DNA of 64,000 nucleotides from Clostridiaceae bacterium Marseille-Q4143. GTDB lineage: Bacteria > Bacillota > Clostridia > Lachnospirales > Lachnospiraceae. How positions within the stretch are numbered: position 1 is the stretch's first letter; the number at the start of each line of letters is the position of its first letter. The DNA lies in assembly GCA_018228645.1 (NCBI GenBank), contig CP073693.1, positions 2,112,253 to 2,176,252 of the forward strand. The letters are read 5' to 3'. The notes below the pieces were generated by a model. The model made no database searches and was not told the DNA's origin. It saw nothing but the letters and a program-made list of their open reading frames with translations. Made by a program: the position numbers and the translations under genes. This document shows, piece after piece, positions 49,654 to 59,565 of the stretch.

Positions 49654-50733
49654 ATGAAAGCATTTCTTATTCTGGAAGATGGCCATGTCTTTACAGGCAG
49701 AAGCATCGGTTCCACCAGAGAAGCGGTCAGTGAGATCGTCTTCAATACATCCATGACAGGATATTTGGAAGTACTGACAGATCCGTCCTATGCAGGACAG
49801 GCAGTTGTTATGACATACCCGTTAATTGGCAACTACGGAATCTGCTATGAGGATATGGAATCAGAAAGGCCGTGGGTAGACGGATTTATCGTCCGTGAGC
49901 TGTCCAGAATGCCGAGTAATTTCCGCTGCGAGGATACGATTCAGAATTTTCTTGAGAAAAATGATATTCCGGGTATTTGCGGAATTGACACCCGTGCCCT
50001 TACCAAGATCCTTCGTGAGTCCGGTACGATGAACGGTATGATTACTACCAATGAAAATTATGATATGGATGAAGTGATGAAGAAGCTGAAAGCTTATTCT
50101 ACGGGAGATGAGGTGTCGAAAGTTACCTGCCGTGAAAAATCTGTTCTTCCGGGTGCTGGATATAAAGTAGCGCTTCTGGATCTGGGTGCGAAGAGAAATA
50201 TTGCGCGTTCTCTGAACGAGCGAGGATGTGAGGTCACGATTTATCCGTCCTTTACAACAGCGGAAGAGATCATTGCTTCCAATCCGGATGGTATTATGCT
50301 TTCCAATGGACCTGGAGATCCGAAAGCCTGCGCACAGGTAATTAAAGAGATACGTAAACTCTATGAGACAGATATTCCTATTTTTGCAATCTGTCTGGGA
50401 CATCAGCTGATGGCTCTTGCAACCGGTGCAGATACATTCAAATTAAAATATGGACACCGTGGTGGAAATCATCCGGTAAAAGATATGGAAACAGGACGTG
50501 TGTACATTTCTTCCCAGAACCACGGTTATGCCGTAAATCCGGAGAGCCTGGATCCGAAAGTTGCCGTACCGGCATTTACCAATGTTAACGACGGAACCAA
50601 CGAGGGACTGAAATATGTGGGCAAGAACATCTTTACGGTACAGTATCATCCGGAAGCATGCCCGGGACCGCAGGATTCCAGCTACCTGTTTGACAGATTT
50701 CTGAAGATGATGGAGGAGAAGAAGAATGCCTAA
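49654..50733 (+). CDS. carA: Carbamoyl-phosphate synthase, small (glutaminase) subunit
   Basis: 359 residues from ATG 49654; the frame opens earlier but through the promoter. N-terminal CPSase domain ([40 protein letters not shown]) and a class I glutamine amidotransferase domain with nucleophile C in [15 protein letters not shown] and the H and E of [17 protein letters not shown]. It supplies ammonia to CarB for carbamoyl phosphate used in pyrimidine and arginine synthesis. It overlaps carB by 8 bases. Confidence 0.97.
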   Translation: MKAFLILEDGHVFTGRSIGSTREAVSEIVFNTSMTGYLEVLTDPSYAGQAVVMTYPLIGNYGICYEDMESERPWVDGFIVRELSRMPSNFRCEDTIQNFLEKNDIPGICGIDTRALTKILRESGTMNGMITTNENYDMDEVMKKLKAYSTGDEVSKVTCREKSVLPGAGYKVALLDLGAKRNIARSLNERGCEVTIYPSFTTAEEIIASNPDGIMLSNGPGDPKACAQVIKEIRKLYETDIPIFAICLGHQLMALATGADTFKLKYGHRGGNHPVKDMETGRVYISSQNHGYAVNPESLDPKVAVPAFTNVNDGTNEGLKYVGKNIFTVQYHPEACPGPQDSSYLFDRFLKMMEEKKNA

Positions 50734-53700
50734 GAATCCGGATATTAAAAAAGTACTGGTAATCGGTTCCGGTCCTATCGTAATCGGACAGGCTGCCGAG
50801 TTTGACTATGCAGGAACACAGGCCTGCCGTTCTCTGAAGGAAGAGGGACTGGAAGTTGTACTTCTGAACTCCAACCCGGCTACCATCATGACTGATAAGG
50901 ACATTGCAGACCGTGTATACATTGAGCCGCTGACGGTTGATGTAGTAGAACAGCTCATTTTAAAGGAAAAACCGGACAGTGTACTGCCGACCCTTGGCGG
51001 ACAGGCAGGACTGAACCTGGCCATGGAGCTGGATGAGAGAGGATTCTTCGAGAAGACCGGTGTAAAACTCATCGGAACCACTTCCCAGACCATTAAGAAG
51101 GCAGAAGACCGTCTGGAGTTCAAGGCAACCATGGAGAAGATCGGTGAGCCGGTAGCTCCGTCTCTGGTTGTTGAGAATTTGGAAGATGGTATTGCATTCT
51201 CCAATAAGATCGGTTATCCGGTTGTTCTTCGTCCGGCATATACCCTGGGCGGAAGCGGCGGCGGTATCGCTCACAATCAGGAAGAACTGGAGGAGATTCT
51301 TGCAAATGGTCTTCGTCTCTCCCGTGTAGGACAGGTTTTGGTAGAGCGCTGCATCGCAGGATGGAAAGAGATCGAGTACGAGGTAATGCGTGACGGCGCA
51401 GGCAATGTAATTACCGTCTGCAACATGGAAAATATTGACCCGGTCGGCGTCCATACCGGTGACAGTATTGTAGTAGCTCCGTCCCAGACCCTTGGAGATA
51501 AAGAGTATCAGATGCTCCGTACTTCTGCGCTGAACATTATCAGTGAGCTGAAGATTACGGGAGGATGTAACGTACAGTTTGCACTTCATCCGGAAAGCTT
51601 CGAGTACTGTGTTATCGAGGTAAACCCGCGTGTAAGCCGTTCTTCTGCACTGGCTTCTAAAGCAACCGGATATCCGATTGCAAAGGTAGCTGCAAAGATT
51701 GCCATTGGTTATACGCTGGATGAGATTAAAAATGCCATTACCGGACAGACCATGGCAAGCTTCGAGCCGATGCTGGACTACTGCGTTGTCAAGATGCCGC
51801 GTCTTCCGTTTGATAAATTCATCAGTGCAAAGAGAACCTTGACCACACAGATGAAGGCAACCGGTGAGGTTATGAGTATCTGTGATAATTTCGAGGGCGG
51901 CCTTATGAAAGCCATCCGTTCTCTGGAGCAGCATGTAGACAGCCTTATGTCCTACGATTTCAGCCATCTGGATAAAGCAGGACTTCTGGAGCAGCTGGAA
52001 GTGGTAGATGACCGCAGAATCTGGGTTATCGCAGAAGCACTTCGTCAGGGAGTTTCCTATGACGAGATTCATGACATTACGAAGATTGATAAATGGTTCA
52101 TCGACAAGATTGCTATTCTGGTAGAGATGGAGCAGGCTCTGAAGACTCAGGAACTGACGGTAGATCTCTTGAGAGAAGCAAAGAGAATCGAGTTCCCGGA
52201 TAACGTGATCGCAAATCTGACCGGAAAATCCGAGGAAGAGATCAAGAAGATGCGTTACGACAATGGCATCGTAGCAGCATTCAAGATGGTAGATACCTGT
52301 GCAGCAGAGTTCGAAGCATCTACGCCATATTACTATTCTGTATATGGAAGTGAAAATGAAGCCATTGAGACCAACGATCGCAAGAAGGTGCTGGTACTTG
52401 GCTCTGGCCCGATCCGTATCGGTCAGGGTATCGAGTTCGACTTCTGCTCCGTACATTGTACTTGGGCATTTTCCAAAGAGGGTTATGAGACCATTATCAT
52501 TAATAACAATCCGGAGACCGTAAGTACGGACTTCGATATTGCAGATAAACTGTATTTTGAGCCGCTGACTCCGGAAGATGTGGAGAGCGTGGTTCGCCTG
52601 GAAAAACCGGACGGAGCTGTGGTACAGTTCGGTGGACAGACTGCCATCAAACTGACAGAGGCTCTTATGAAGATGGGTGTGCCGATCCTTGGAACTTCCG
52701 CAGAAAATGTAGATGCAGCTGAGGACAGAGAGCTCTTCGACGAGATTCTGGAACAGTGCCAGATCCCGAGACCGAAGGGAGGCACCGTATACACGGCAGA
52801 GGAAGCAAAAGAAGTAGCAAACAGACTGGGATATCCGGTACTGGTTCGTCCTTCTTACGTACTTGGCGGACAGGGTATGCAGATTGCCATCAATGATGAG
52901 GATGTAGAAGAATTCATCGGTATCATCAACCGGATTGCACAGGATCATCCGATTCTGGTTGATAAATACCTGCAGGGTAAAGAGATCGAGGTCGATGCGG
53001 TATGCGACGGTGAGGATATCCTGATTCCGGGTATCATGGAGCATATTGAGCGTGCGGGTATCCATTCCGGAGACAGTATTTCCGTATATCCGGCAAAGAG
53101 CATCAGTCAGAAAGTAAAAGATACCATCGAAGAGTACACCAAACGTCTGGCACGTTCCCTGCATGTTATCGGACTGATCAACATTCAGTTCATCGCTGTA
53201 GGCGAGGATGTATATGTCATCGAGGTAAATCCCCGTTCTAGCCGTACGGTACCGTACATCAGCAAGGTAACTGGTATTCCGATTGTGCCGCTGGCAACCA
53301 AAGTGATCCTTGGACATAAGATCAAGGATCTGGGGTACACACCAGGACTTCAGAAAGAAGCAGATTACTTCGCAGTGAAGATGCCGGTATTCTCCTTCGA
53401 GAAGATCCGCGACGCTGATATCAGCCTTGGACCGGAGATGAAATCCACCGGTGAGTGTCTGGGTATCGCAAAGACCTTTAATGAAGCACTTTACAAGGCA
53501 TTCCTGGGTGCTGGAATCTGTCTGCCGAAATACAAGAACATGATCATGACTGTCCGTGATGAGGACAAGGCAGAGGCTGTGGAGATTGCCAAGAGATTCG
53601 AAGCTCTGGGTTACAATATCTACGCAACCAAGGGAACTGCCCGTGCACTTATGGATGCAGATGTACAGGTTCGTCTGACCAGAAAGGTAGAGCAGGAGTC

Positions 53701-53923
53701 TCCGAATATCCTGGATCTGATTCTTGGCCATGAGATTGACCTGGTTATCGACACACCGTCCCAGGGCGTTGAGCACAGCCATGACGGATTTGTTATCAGA
53801 AGACATGCCATCGAGACCGGCGTCAATGTTCTGACAGCGATTGACACAGCAAAAGCACTGGTTACCTCTCTGGAAGATACGGACCACAAGAATCTGACGT
53901 TGATTGATATTGCGAAAATCTAA
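50726..53923 (+). CDS. carB: Carbamoyl-phosphate synthase, large subunit
   Basis: 1065 residues, full length. Two tandem halves each begin with [20 protein letters not shown] or [20 protein letters not shown] and contain an ATP-grasp domain ([76 protein letters not shown]). The C-terminal ~130 residues are the MGS-like regulatory domain ([20 protein letters not shown]). It forms the alpha subunit with CarA. Start at ATG 50726 inside carA, with GGAGG upstream. Confidence 0.98.
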   Translation: MPKNPDIKKVLVIGSGPIVIGQAAEFDYAGTQACRSLKEEGLEVVLLNSNPATIMTDKDIADRVYIEPLTVDVVEQLILKEKPDSVLPTLGGQAGLNLAMELDERGFFEKTGVKLIGTTSQTIKKAEDRLEFKATMEKIGEPVAPSLVVENLEDGIAFSNKIGYPVVLRPAYTLGGSGGGIAHNQEELEEILANGLRLSRVGQVLVERCIAGWKEIEYEVMRDGAGNVITVCNMENIDPVGVHTGDSIVVAPSQTLGDKEYQMLRTSALNIISELKITGGCNVQFALHPESFEYCVIEVNPRVSRSSALASKATGYPIAKVAAKIAIGYTLDEIKNAITGQTMASFEPMLDYCVVKMPRLPFDKFISAKRTLTTQMKATGEVMSICDNFEGGLMKAIRSLEQHVDSLMSYDFSHLDKAGLLEQLEVVDDRRIWVIAEALRQGVSYDEIHDITKIDKWFIDKIAILVEMEQALKTQELTVDLLREAKRIEFPDNVIANLTGKSEEEIKKMRYDNGIVAAFKMVDTCAAEFEASTPYYYSVYGSENEAIETNDRKKVLVLGSGPIRIGQGIEFDFCSVHCTWAFSKEGYETIIINNNPETVSTDFDIADKLYFEPLTPEDVESVVRLEKPDGAVVQFGGQTAIKLTEALMKMGVPILGTSAENVDAAEDRELFDEILEQCQIPRPKGGTVYTAEEAKEVANRLGYPVLVRPSYVLGGQGMQIAINDEDVEEFIGIINRIAQDHPILVDKYLQGKEIEVDAVCDGEDILIPGIMEHIERAGIHSGDSISVYPAKSISQKVKDTIEEYTKRLARSLHVIGLINIQFIAVGEDVYVIEVNPRSSRTVPYISKVTGIPIVPLATKVILGHKIKDLGYTPGLQKEADYFAVKMPVFSFEKIRDADISLGPEMKSTGECLGIAKTFNEALYKAFLGAGICLPKYKNMIMTVRDEDKAEAVEIAKRFEALGYNIYATKGTARALMDADVQVRLTRKVEQESPNILDLILGHEIDLVIDTPSQGVEHSHDGFVIRRHAIETGVNVLTAIDTAKALVTSLEDTDHKNLTLIDIAKI

Positions 53924-53943
53924 TAACAGGAAATGAATATAAA

Positions 53944-53984
53944 AAAACTGGCAGCAGAGGTAACTCTGTTGCCAGTTGTTTTTA
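53944..53984 (+). terminator. carB terminator
   Basis: AACTGGCA plus inner CAGAG pair with CTCTG plus TGCCAGTT, followed by GTTTTT. It ends just before the ribosome site of the MATE gene, so upstream in-frame starts of that gene are unlikely. Confidence 0.85.
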
Positions 53985-53995
53985 ATGGAGGAAAT

Positions 53996-55321
53996 ATGAC
54001 AAAGGATATGACAACGGGTTCGCCTGTCCGGCTGATTATCGGATTTGCGATCCCTATGTTTCTTGGAATGCTGTTCCAGCAGTTTTACAGCATGGTGGAT
54101 ACACTGGTAGTTGGACGATTTCTTGGTGTAAATCCACTGGCAGGGGTAGGTTCCACCACATCCCTCAACTTTATGGTCATCGGATTTTGCACAGGTGTCT
54201 GTAATGGGTTTGCCATTCCGGTGGCACAGATGTTCGGCGCACAGGAGGAACACCGTCTCCGGAAATATGTGACCAACAGCGCGTGGCTTTGTATAGTATT
54301 TTCCGTTGTGATGACTTTAGCAGTAGTGGCATCCTGCAGAGCTATTCTGACATTGATGAACACGCCAAAAGAAATTTTTGAATATGCTTATATCTATATT
54401 TTAATTGTCTTCTGGGGAATTCCATGTACTTTTCTTTATAATATCCTGGCAGGTATTATCCGGTCACTGGGAGACAGTAAGACGCCGGTTGTCTTTCTGG
54501 CACTGTCATCCGCGATCAATATTGTGCTGGACCTGGTATTTGTGTTGTTGTTTCACATGGGAGTGGAAGGCCCGGCTATTGCGACAGTACTGGCACAGGG
54601 CATTTCAGGTGTGATCTGTCTTTGGTATATGTGGAAAAAATTCCCGATTCTGCATGCCACAAGGGATGAGTGGAAACCGGAGCCTTCCTATATGGCGAAG
54701 CTTTGCTATATTGGAATTCCCATGGGATTACAGTACTCGGTCACCGCTATCGGTACACTGGTACTGCAGGCGGCTATCAACGGATTAGGTGCAGCGGTAG
54801 TTGCCGGTGTCACGGCAGCCCAGAAGATTAATGCCTTTATCTCCTGCCCGGTGGAATCTTTAGGACAAACCATGGCTCCTTACACGGGGCAGAACATGGG
54901 AGCCGGAAAGCTTGACCGGATTGGAAAAGGATTAAAGAGCGCTTCACTGATTGGTTTTTTGATGTCTGCAATTTGTTTTGTGATTGCTGTACTTTTTGGA
55001 AAACAGCTGACCCTTCTCTTTGTAGATGCAGGTGAGACGGCCATTATTGCTTACTCCTATGAGTTCCTTTTATTCTGCACTGGTGGCTATTGTCTGCTGA
55101 CATTGGTGAACACGGTGCGGTTTACGATTCAGGGAATGGGATTTTCTGTTTTTGCTATCTGTTCCGGTGTAATGGAGATGATTGCAAGAATTCTGGCATC
55201 TACCGTAGTGGCTGGAAAAGTGGGATTTATCGGGATTTGTCTTGCCCATCCGTTGGCATGGGTATTTGCGGATATCTTCCTGATTCCGGCGTTTTTCTGG
55301 TGTAGAAAACGAATTGCATAA
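53996..55321 (+). CDS. MATE-family efflux transporter
   Basis: 441 residues from the ATG after ATGGAGG; an earlier in-frame ATG at 53933 would place the carB terminator inside the protein. Twelve membrane helices in two MatE repeats, opening MTTGSPVRLIIGFAIPMFLG then MLFQQFYSMVDTLVVGRFLG, with the second repeat beginning near IGIPMGLQYSVTAIGTLVLQ. It is a drug/sodium or proton antiporter of unknown substrate, probably transcribed on its own. Confidence 0.92.
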   Translation: MTKDMTTGSPVRLIIGFAIPMFLGMLFQQFYSMVDTLVVGRFLGVNPLAGVGSTTSLNFMVIGFCTGVCNGFAIPVAQMFGAQEEHRLRKYVTNSAWLCIVFSVVMTLAVVASCRAILTLMNTPKEIFEYAYIYILIVFWGIPCTFLYNILAGIIRSLGDSKTPVVFLALSSAINIVLDLVFVLLFHMGVEGPAIATVLAQGISGVICLWYMWKKFPILHATRDEWKPEPSYMAKLCYIGIPMGLQYSVTAIGTLVLQAAINGLGAAVVAGVTAAQKINAFISCPVESLGQTMAPYTGQNMGAGKLDRIGKGLKSASLIGFLMSAICFVIAVLFGKQLTLLFVDAGETAIIAYSYEFLLFCTGGYCLLTLVNTVRFTIQGMGFSVFAICSGVMEMIARILASTVVAGKVGFIGICLAHPLAWVFADIFLIPAFFWCRKRIA

Positions 55322-55359
55322 AATGCCGGAACAGGGGAAAACTGTTTTTGAAACAGTGC

Positions 55360-55388
55360 TTGACATATTGCCTAAATTGTGATAGATT
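55360..55388 (+). promoter_or_regulatory. eut operon promoter
   Basis: TTGACA (55360-55365), a 17-base spacer and TAGATT (55383-55388). Confidence 0.7.
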
Positions 55389-55403
55389 AGTCAAAGATAA
55401 TTA

Positions 55404-55430
55404 AGCAGGTTTCACGACGTAGTGGAAGCT
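55404..55430 (+). promoter_or_regulatory. Hairpin with hexaloop in the eut leader, candidate EutV antitermination element
   Basis: TTTCAC-GACGTA-GTGGAA (one G-T pair), with AGC...GCT below after a 3-base bulge. EutV-type ANTAR proteins bind paired small hairpins with six-base loops that overlap a terminator; loop position 4 is G as expected, position 1 is G not A. A second hairpin is not clear by eye. Confidence 0.5.
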
Positions 55431-55449
55431 GAGATGAAAATGTGTAGGA

Positions 55450-55485
55450 GCATTCTGAACAAGCCATTGTTTAGGGTGCTTTTTT
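55450..55485 (+). terminator. Leader terminator ahead of eutG
   Basis: A 13-bp stem, GCATTCTGAACAA with TTGTTTAGGGTGC (some G-T pairs), loop GCCA, then six T. It stands 70 bases before the eutG start with a promoter upstream, so it can only act as an attenuator of the operon. Confidence 0.8.
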
Positions 55486-55555
55486 GCGTATATGGCAGCG
55501 GAAGCCTGGTGGGTAAGGGATTGCGCGGTCATAATTGCCAGAAAGGAGGAGAAGA

Positions 55556-56710
55556 ATGGCAAAAGATATGTTTCATGTCGGCACCCAGGTGCTGATTGGA
55601 AAAGAGCGTTTTTCCGGCATCTTTGACGGAATGACAAAAGTATTGATTGTAACGGATAAGTTCATGCATGAGAGTGGCACCGTTTCTTATGTGACGGATG
55701 TGTTGGATCATCTGAAGGTGGAGTGGAAAATTTTCTCGGAGGTACGTCCGGATCCGGATATTATGACGGTCAGCAAAGGTGTTGCCATGATTCTGGAGTT
55801 TCAGCCCCAGGCGGTTGTAGCTCTGGGCGGTGGATCTTCCATCGACGCTGCAAAGGCCATCGTTTATTTTGCTGCTAAAGAGAGCAATGCACCGAGATGT
55901 AAGTTTGTGGCTATTCCAACGACCAGTGGTACTGGCTCTGAGATGACCAATTTCGCAGTCATCAGTAATCCGGAAAAGGCGGCTAAATATCCACTGGTAA
56001 ATGATGAACTGTATCCGGATATCGCAGTATTGGATGCAGAACTTGTAAAAACGGTACCGCCAGCGATCACAGCTGCAACTGGAATGGATGTATTTACTCA
56101 TGCAGTAGAGGCATTTGTCTGCACGGAGGCAAATCATTTCACTGATGCATGTGCAGAGAAAGCCATGAAGCTGGTAAGAAGTTATTTGCTTCGCTGCTAC
56201 AAGAATCCGGAAGATATGGAAGCACGTCAGGGTATGCATGATGCATCCTGCCTGGCAGGTATTGCATTTACCAATGCAGGCCTTGGCTTGGTTCACGGTA
56301 TGGCACATACGTTTGGTGCACATTTTCACGTGCCCCATGGAAAAGCAAATGCCATTCTGCTTCCCTATGTTATGGGATTCAATGCAGGATGCTATGACAG
56401 CCAGTTGACGGATGTGGCAAAAAAATATGCCCGTATTTCCAGACTGCTCCGTATTGAAGGACCGGGAATCCGTCAGAGTGCTTTCTCTCTGATCCGTACC
56501 ATGCGTCAGTACAACACCCGTCTTGGCATTCCGGCTACCATCAAAGAGCTTGGTATCAGTAAAGAAGAGTTTGAGTCCGTACTGGATGAGATGTGTAAGG
56601 CTGCAAAAGCAGACAACTGTACCTCAACCAATCCGAGAGAATGTACGCCGGAGGATATCAAAAAGATTTTCCTGCAGGCATATGATGGAAAAATCGGAAC
56701 AGGAAGGTAA
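55556..56710 (+). CDS. eutG: Iron-containing alcohol dehydrogenase EutG
   Basis: 384 residues from ATG 55556 (AAAGGAGGAG upstream). Family III alcohol dehydrogenase: VVALGGGSSIDAAKAIVYFA (NAD site), IPTTSGTGSEMTNFAV, metal ligands D in EAFVCTEANHFTDACAEKA and H in AGLGLVHGMAHTFGAHFHVP then HGKANAILLPYVM. It reduces acetaldehyde from EutBC to ethanol, recycling NADH inside or beside the microcompartment. It is first in the eut operon. Confidence 0.88.
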   Translation: MAKDMFHVGTQVLIGKERFSGIFDGMTKVLIVTDKFMHESGTVSYVTDVLDHLKVEWKIFSEVRPDPDIMTVSKGVAMILEFQPQAVVALGGGSSIDAAKAIVYFAAKESNAPRCKFVAIPTTSGTGSEMTNFAVISNPEKAAKYPLVNDELYPDIAVLDAELVKTVPPAITAATGMDVFTHAVEAFVCTEANHFTDACAEKAMKLVRSYLLRCYKNPEDMEARQGMHDASCLAGIAFTNAGLGLVHGMAHTFGAHFHVPHGKANAILLPYVMGFNAGCYDSQLTDVAKKYARISRLLRIEGPGIRQSAFSLIRTMRQYNTRLGIPATIKELGISKEEFESVLDEMCKAAKADNCTSTNPRECTPEDIKKIFLQAYDGKIGTGR

Positions 56711-56716
56711 TTATAA

Positions 56717-57064
56717 ATGGCAGAAGAAACCAAACAGAGAATTATTCAGGAATTTGTTCCTGGTAAACAGGTCACTCTGGCACATGTTATCGCCAATCCG
56801 GTTCCCAGTCTTTATGAGAAAATGGGACTGATTGATGCCAGAGGAGCTATCGGAATTTTTACCATTACGCCGAGTGAGGGTGCTATCATCGCAGCAGATG
56901 TGGCAACTAAAGCGGCAGATGTAAGCATCGGATTCGTAGACCGTTTTAACGGAACACTGATTATCTGTGGAGATGTGGCAGCAGTGGAATCCGCACTTCG
57001 TGAAGTGATGCATACGCTCTGTGAAATGATGGGCTTCACACCGACGGTGGTGACGAAGACGTGA
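56717..57064 (+). CDS. eutS: Ethanolamine microcompartment shell protein EutS
   Basis: 115 residues, a single BMC domain with the permuted EutS/PduU start ([20 protein letters not shown]), [20 protein letters not shown] and [20 protein letters not shown]. It forms a bent hexamer of the shell. It overlaps eutP (GTGA). Confidence 0.93.
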   Translation: MAEETKQRIIQEFVPGKQVTLAHVIANPVPSLYEKMGLIDARGAIGIFTITPSEGAIIAADVATKAADVSIGFVDRFNGTLIICGDVAAVESALREVMHTLCEMMGFTPTVVTKT

Positions 57065-57504
57065 CGCAGCAGAAACGCATGATTCTGATTGGAAAGACAG
57101 CGGCAGGAAAGACAACTCTCTGCCAGTATTTGACCCATCAGGATCTGGTATATCATAAGACTCAGACGATCGCAGTCATGGGTGGACAGTTTATTGATAC
57201 GCCGGGCGAGTATCTGGAACGTGTACGGATGAGAGGAGCGCTCTCCGTGACGGCGGCAGATGCAGATATTATCCTGTTTGTACAGGATCCGACAGCAAAA
57301 GAGAAAATGTTCCCGCCAGCATATGCAGGAAGTTTTGCAAAGCCGGTGGTAGGTATTGTGACAAAAAGTGATATTGCAACGGAAAAGCAGTTAAAAGATG
57401 CGACGGAGCATCTGAAAGCAGCCGGAGCAGATCATATTTTTGTGACCAGCAGTGTGGCAGGAACTGGATTTAAAGAATTATTTGATTATATTGATACGCT
57501 GTAA
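57061..57504 (+). CDS. eutP: EutP, ethanolamine-utilisation P-loop protein
   Basis: 147 residues, GTG start overlapping eutS. P-loop [18 protein letters not shown], switch-like IDTPGEYLE, and base-recognition [10 protein letters not shown] (N/TKxD). The GTPase-like fold; Salmonella EutP has acetate kinase activity. The function in Firmicutes is unproven. Confidence 0.92.
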   Translation: MTQQKRMILIGKTAAGKTTLCQYLTHQDLVYHKTQTIAVMGGQFIDTPGEYLERVRMRGALSVTAADADIILFVQDPTAKEKMFPPAYAGSFAKPVVGIVTKSDIATEKQLKDATEHLKAAGADHIFVTSSVAGTGFKELFDYIDTL

Positions 57505-57543
57505 AGGTGATTAAAAAATAGAATACACGATAGGTGATGGAAG

Positions 57544-58128
57544 ATGAAGAAGTCTGAAATTCGTATCGTCATAGTAGATGACGAACCGATTATCAGAATG
57601 GACTTAAGAGAAATTCTGGAATCGAGGGGCTATCAGGTCGTCGGCGAAGCAGCCGATGGATTTGATGCTGTAGAACTCTGCAGAACGCATGTACCAGATC
57701 TGGTACTGCTGGATATTAAAATGCCGTTGATGGACGGTCTGTCTGCTGCTCAGATTATTCATGAGCAGGGACTTGCCGGTTCTATTGTATTTCTGACGGC
57801 ATATAGTGATAGCTCCTATATTGAAGGGGCTAAGACAAGTGGAGTCAGTGGCTATCTGGTAAAACCGGTGGATGAAAAGGCACTGGTTCCTTGTATCGAA
57901 CTTGCCATGGCAAGAAGCAGTGAGATTAAAACACTGAAGACAGATGTTGAGAAGGCGAATGAACGGCTGGAAACCAGAAAAGTTGTGGAAAAAGCCAAAG
58001 GATATCTTATGGAGACTAATCATGTGACGGAAGAAGAAGCATATGAATATATCCGTAAGATGAGCAAAATCAAAAATGTGTCCATGAAACGGATTGCTGA
58101 GATCATTCTGATGAAATGCGGGAGATAA
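57544..58128 (+). CDS. eutV: EutV, response regulator with ANTAR RNA-binding domain
   Basis: 194 residues. A receiver domain (IVIVDDEPIIRMDLREIL with D12/D13; phosphoacceptor D57 in LVLLDIKMPLMDG; K in YLVKPVDEK), a coiled linker and a C-terminal ANTAR domain (VEKAKGYLMETNHVTEEEAY, then KNVSMKRIAEIILM). When phosphorylated by EutW it binds paired hairpins in eut mRNA leaders and prevents terminators from forming. The likely target is the terminator at 55450-55485. Confidence 0.95.
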   Translation: MKKSEIRIVIVDDEPIIRMDLREILESRGYQVVGEAADGFDAVELCRTHVPDLVLLDIKMPLMDGLSAAQIIHEQGLAGSIVFLTAYSDSSYIEGAKTSGVSGYLVKPVDEKALVPCIELAMARSSEIKTLKTDVEKANERLETRKVVEKAKGYLMETNHVTEEEAYEYIRKMSKIKNVSMKRIAEIILMKCGR

Positions 58129-58134
58129 CAGGAT

Positions 58135-59541
58135 ATGATGACGATTCGGGAACTTTGCGAGAAACATACCAGCCTTACATCAGCAGATATTGAAAAAATA
58201 GAAAATATGGCAAGAACAATTCCGTATCTTGCGAATCTGGAGGATGCAGACATTTTTATTGACTGTCTCCTGCCATCCGGAGATGCCATTGTAGTAGCGG
58301 AGGCCAATCCAAAAGACAGTCCTTCTTCCTATGAAAAAAGTGTGGTGGGCATGATTGCCTATCAGCAGAATGAACCGGCTGTTGCAAGAACCTTTAAGGT
58401 TGGTGTGGCAACGAAACATATGAAGGCGCTGACCCAGGAAAATACGAGAGTGATTCAGTCCGTAGAACCGATCAGTAATGGAACAGAGATTATCGGTGTA
58501 CTGATCCGGGAAAAGAGGATTGAGGAACAGTACAGCGGTCAAAGTGCGCTGCATTTGTCTCATGAAAACTATGAATCTATGGCACAGGCAATAACCAGTA
58601 AAAAAGGATCCTGGCTGGCAGAATGCATTGATGAAGCCTTACTTATTATAGACCGTAAAGGTCTGGTCTGCTCTGCCAATGATGTGGCATGCAGATTGTA
58701 TCGGCGTCTCGGATATGTGGGAGAACTGATTGGCCAAAGATATGAAAACGTTCAGCTGGTAGTTCCACAGTATGGAATATCTGACGAAGCAGTGACAGAA
58801 GCATCCGTTGGTAAAAATTATTTTCTTATCCGTCATGTAAAACTGGAAACAGCAGATCTTTCCTGTGCAGTAATTATCAGGGATGAAACAGCGGAAAAGC
58901 AGCGTGAGCAGGAACTGGTTCTGAAATCAGTGGCAATCCAGGAGATGCATCATCGCGTGAAAAATAATCTTCAGACGATTGCATCGTTGTTAAGACTGCA
59001 AATCAGAAGAAGCGAAAATCCGGAAACGATACAGGTATTGCGGGAGACTATGAGCAGAATTCTGTCTATTTCGGCCACCCATGAACTGCTTGCAAGAAAC
59101 GGCGTGGATCAGGTGAAAATTGGCGAGGTGCTCAGGCAAATCCGCAGTAATGTGCTGCAGAGCTTTGAACATTCCGAAGTGGATATTGAGATTTCAATGG
59201 AATCAGGAGACTTTGAAACAGATTCAGAGATTGCGGCATCAGTAGCTATGGTGGTTAATGAACTTCTTCAGAACAGTATGAAATATGCATTTGAAGGAAA
59301 AGAAAAAGGTTTGATAGAGATCCTCGTAAAAAAAGGAGAGCTCTATTCGAATATCACGGTACGCGATGATGGCATCGGATTTGATGCGGATATCAGCAGA
59401 CCGAATCATCTGGGATGGGGAATCGTGCGTTCACTGGTAAAGGATAAGCTTCATGGAACCATTCATGTAGAGGCCGGAGAGCAGGGAAGTGCAGTGACCT
59501 TTGATTTCTTAAACCAGAATGTGGATACACTGGAACTATAA
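58135..59541 (+). CDS. eutW: EutW, ethanolamine-sensing histidine kinase
   Basis: 468 residues. The N-terminal sensor region (residues 1-130, HisKA_7-type, TIRELCEKHTSLTSADIEKI) is followed by a PAS-like domain (~165-260, CIDEALLIIDRKGLVCSAND), the HisKA_2 dimerisation motif with phospho-H in AIQEMHHRVKNNLQTIASLL, and the ATPase domain (MVVNELLQNSMKYAFEGKEK N-box; VRDDGIGFD; GWGIVRSLV). No membrane helix, so it senses cytosolic ethanolamine. 6 bases after eutV. Confidence 0.94.
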   Translation: MMTIRELCEKHTSLTSADIEKIENMARTIPYLANLEDADIFIDCLLPSGDAIVVAEANPKDSPSSYEKSVVGMIAYQQNEPAVARTFKVGVATKHMKALTQENTRVIQSVEPISNGTEIIGVLIREKRIEEQYSGQSALHLSHENYESMAQAITSKKGSWLAECIDEALLIIDRKGLVCSANDVACRLYRRLGYVGELIGQRYENVQLVVPQYGISDEAVTEASVGKNYFLIRHVKLETADLSCAVIIRDETAEKQREQELVLKSVAIQEMHHRVKNNLQTIASLLRLQIRRSENPETIQVLRETMSRILSISATHELLARNGVDQVKIGEVLRQIRSNVLQSFEHSEVDIEISMESGDFETDSEIAASVAMVVNELLQNSMKYAFEGKEKGLIEILVKKGELYSNITVRDDGIGFDADISRPNHLGWGIVRSLVKDKLHGTIHVEAGEQGSAVTFDFLNQNVDTLEL

Positions 59542-59565
59542 AAATGCCGGAGGTTCTAAAAAAGA

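Noticed and set aside
50960-54253. A 1097-codon open frame on the minus strand across carB
   Set aside because: It is antisense to a full-length, clearly conserved carB; the frame stays open because of the codon bias of carB and its translation resembles no protein.
55390-55490. T-box or cobalamin riboswitch in the eut leader
   Set aside because: No T-box GGTGG motif or B12 box is present; the terminator plus EutV/EutW context fits antitermination better.
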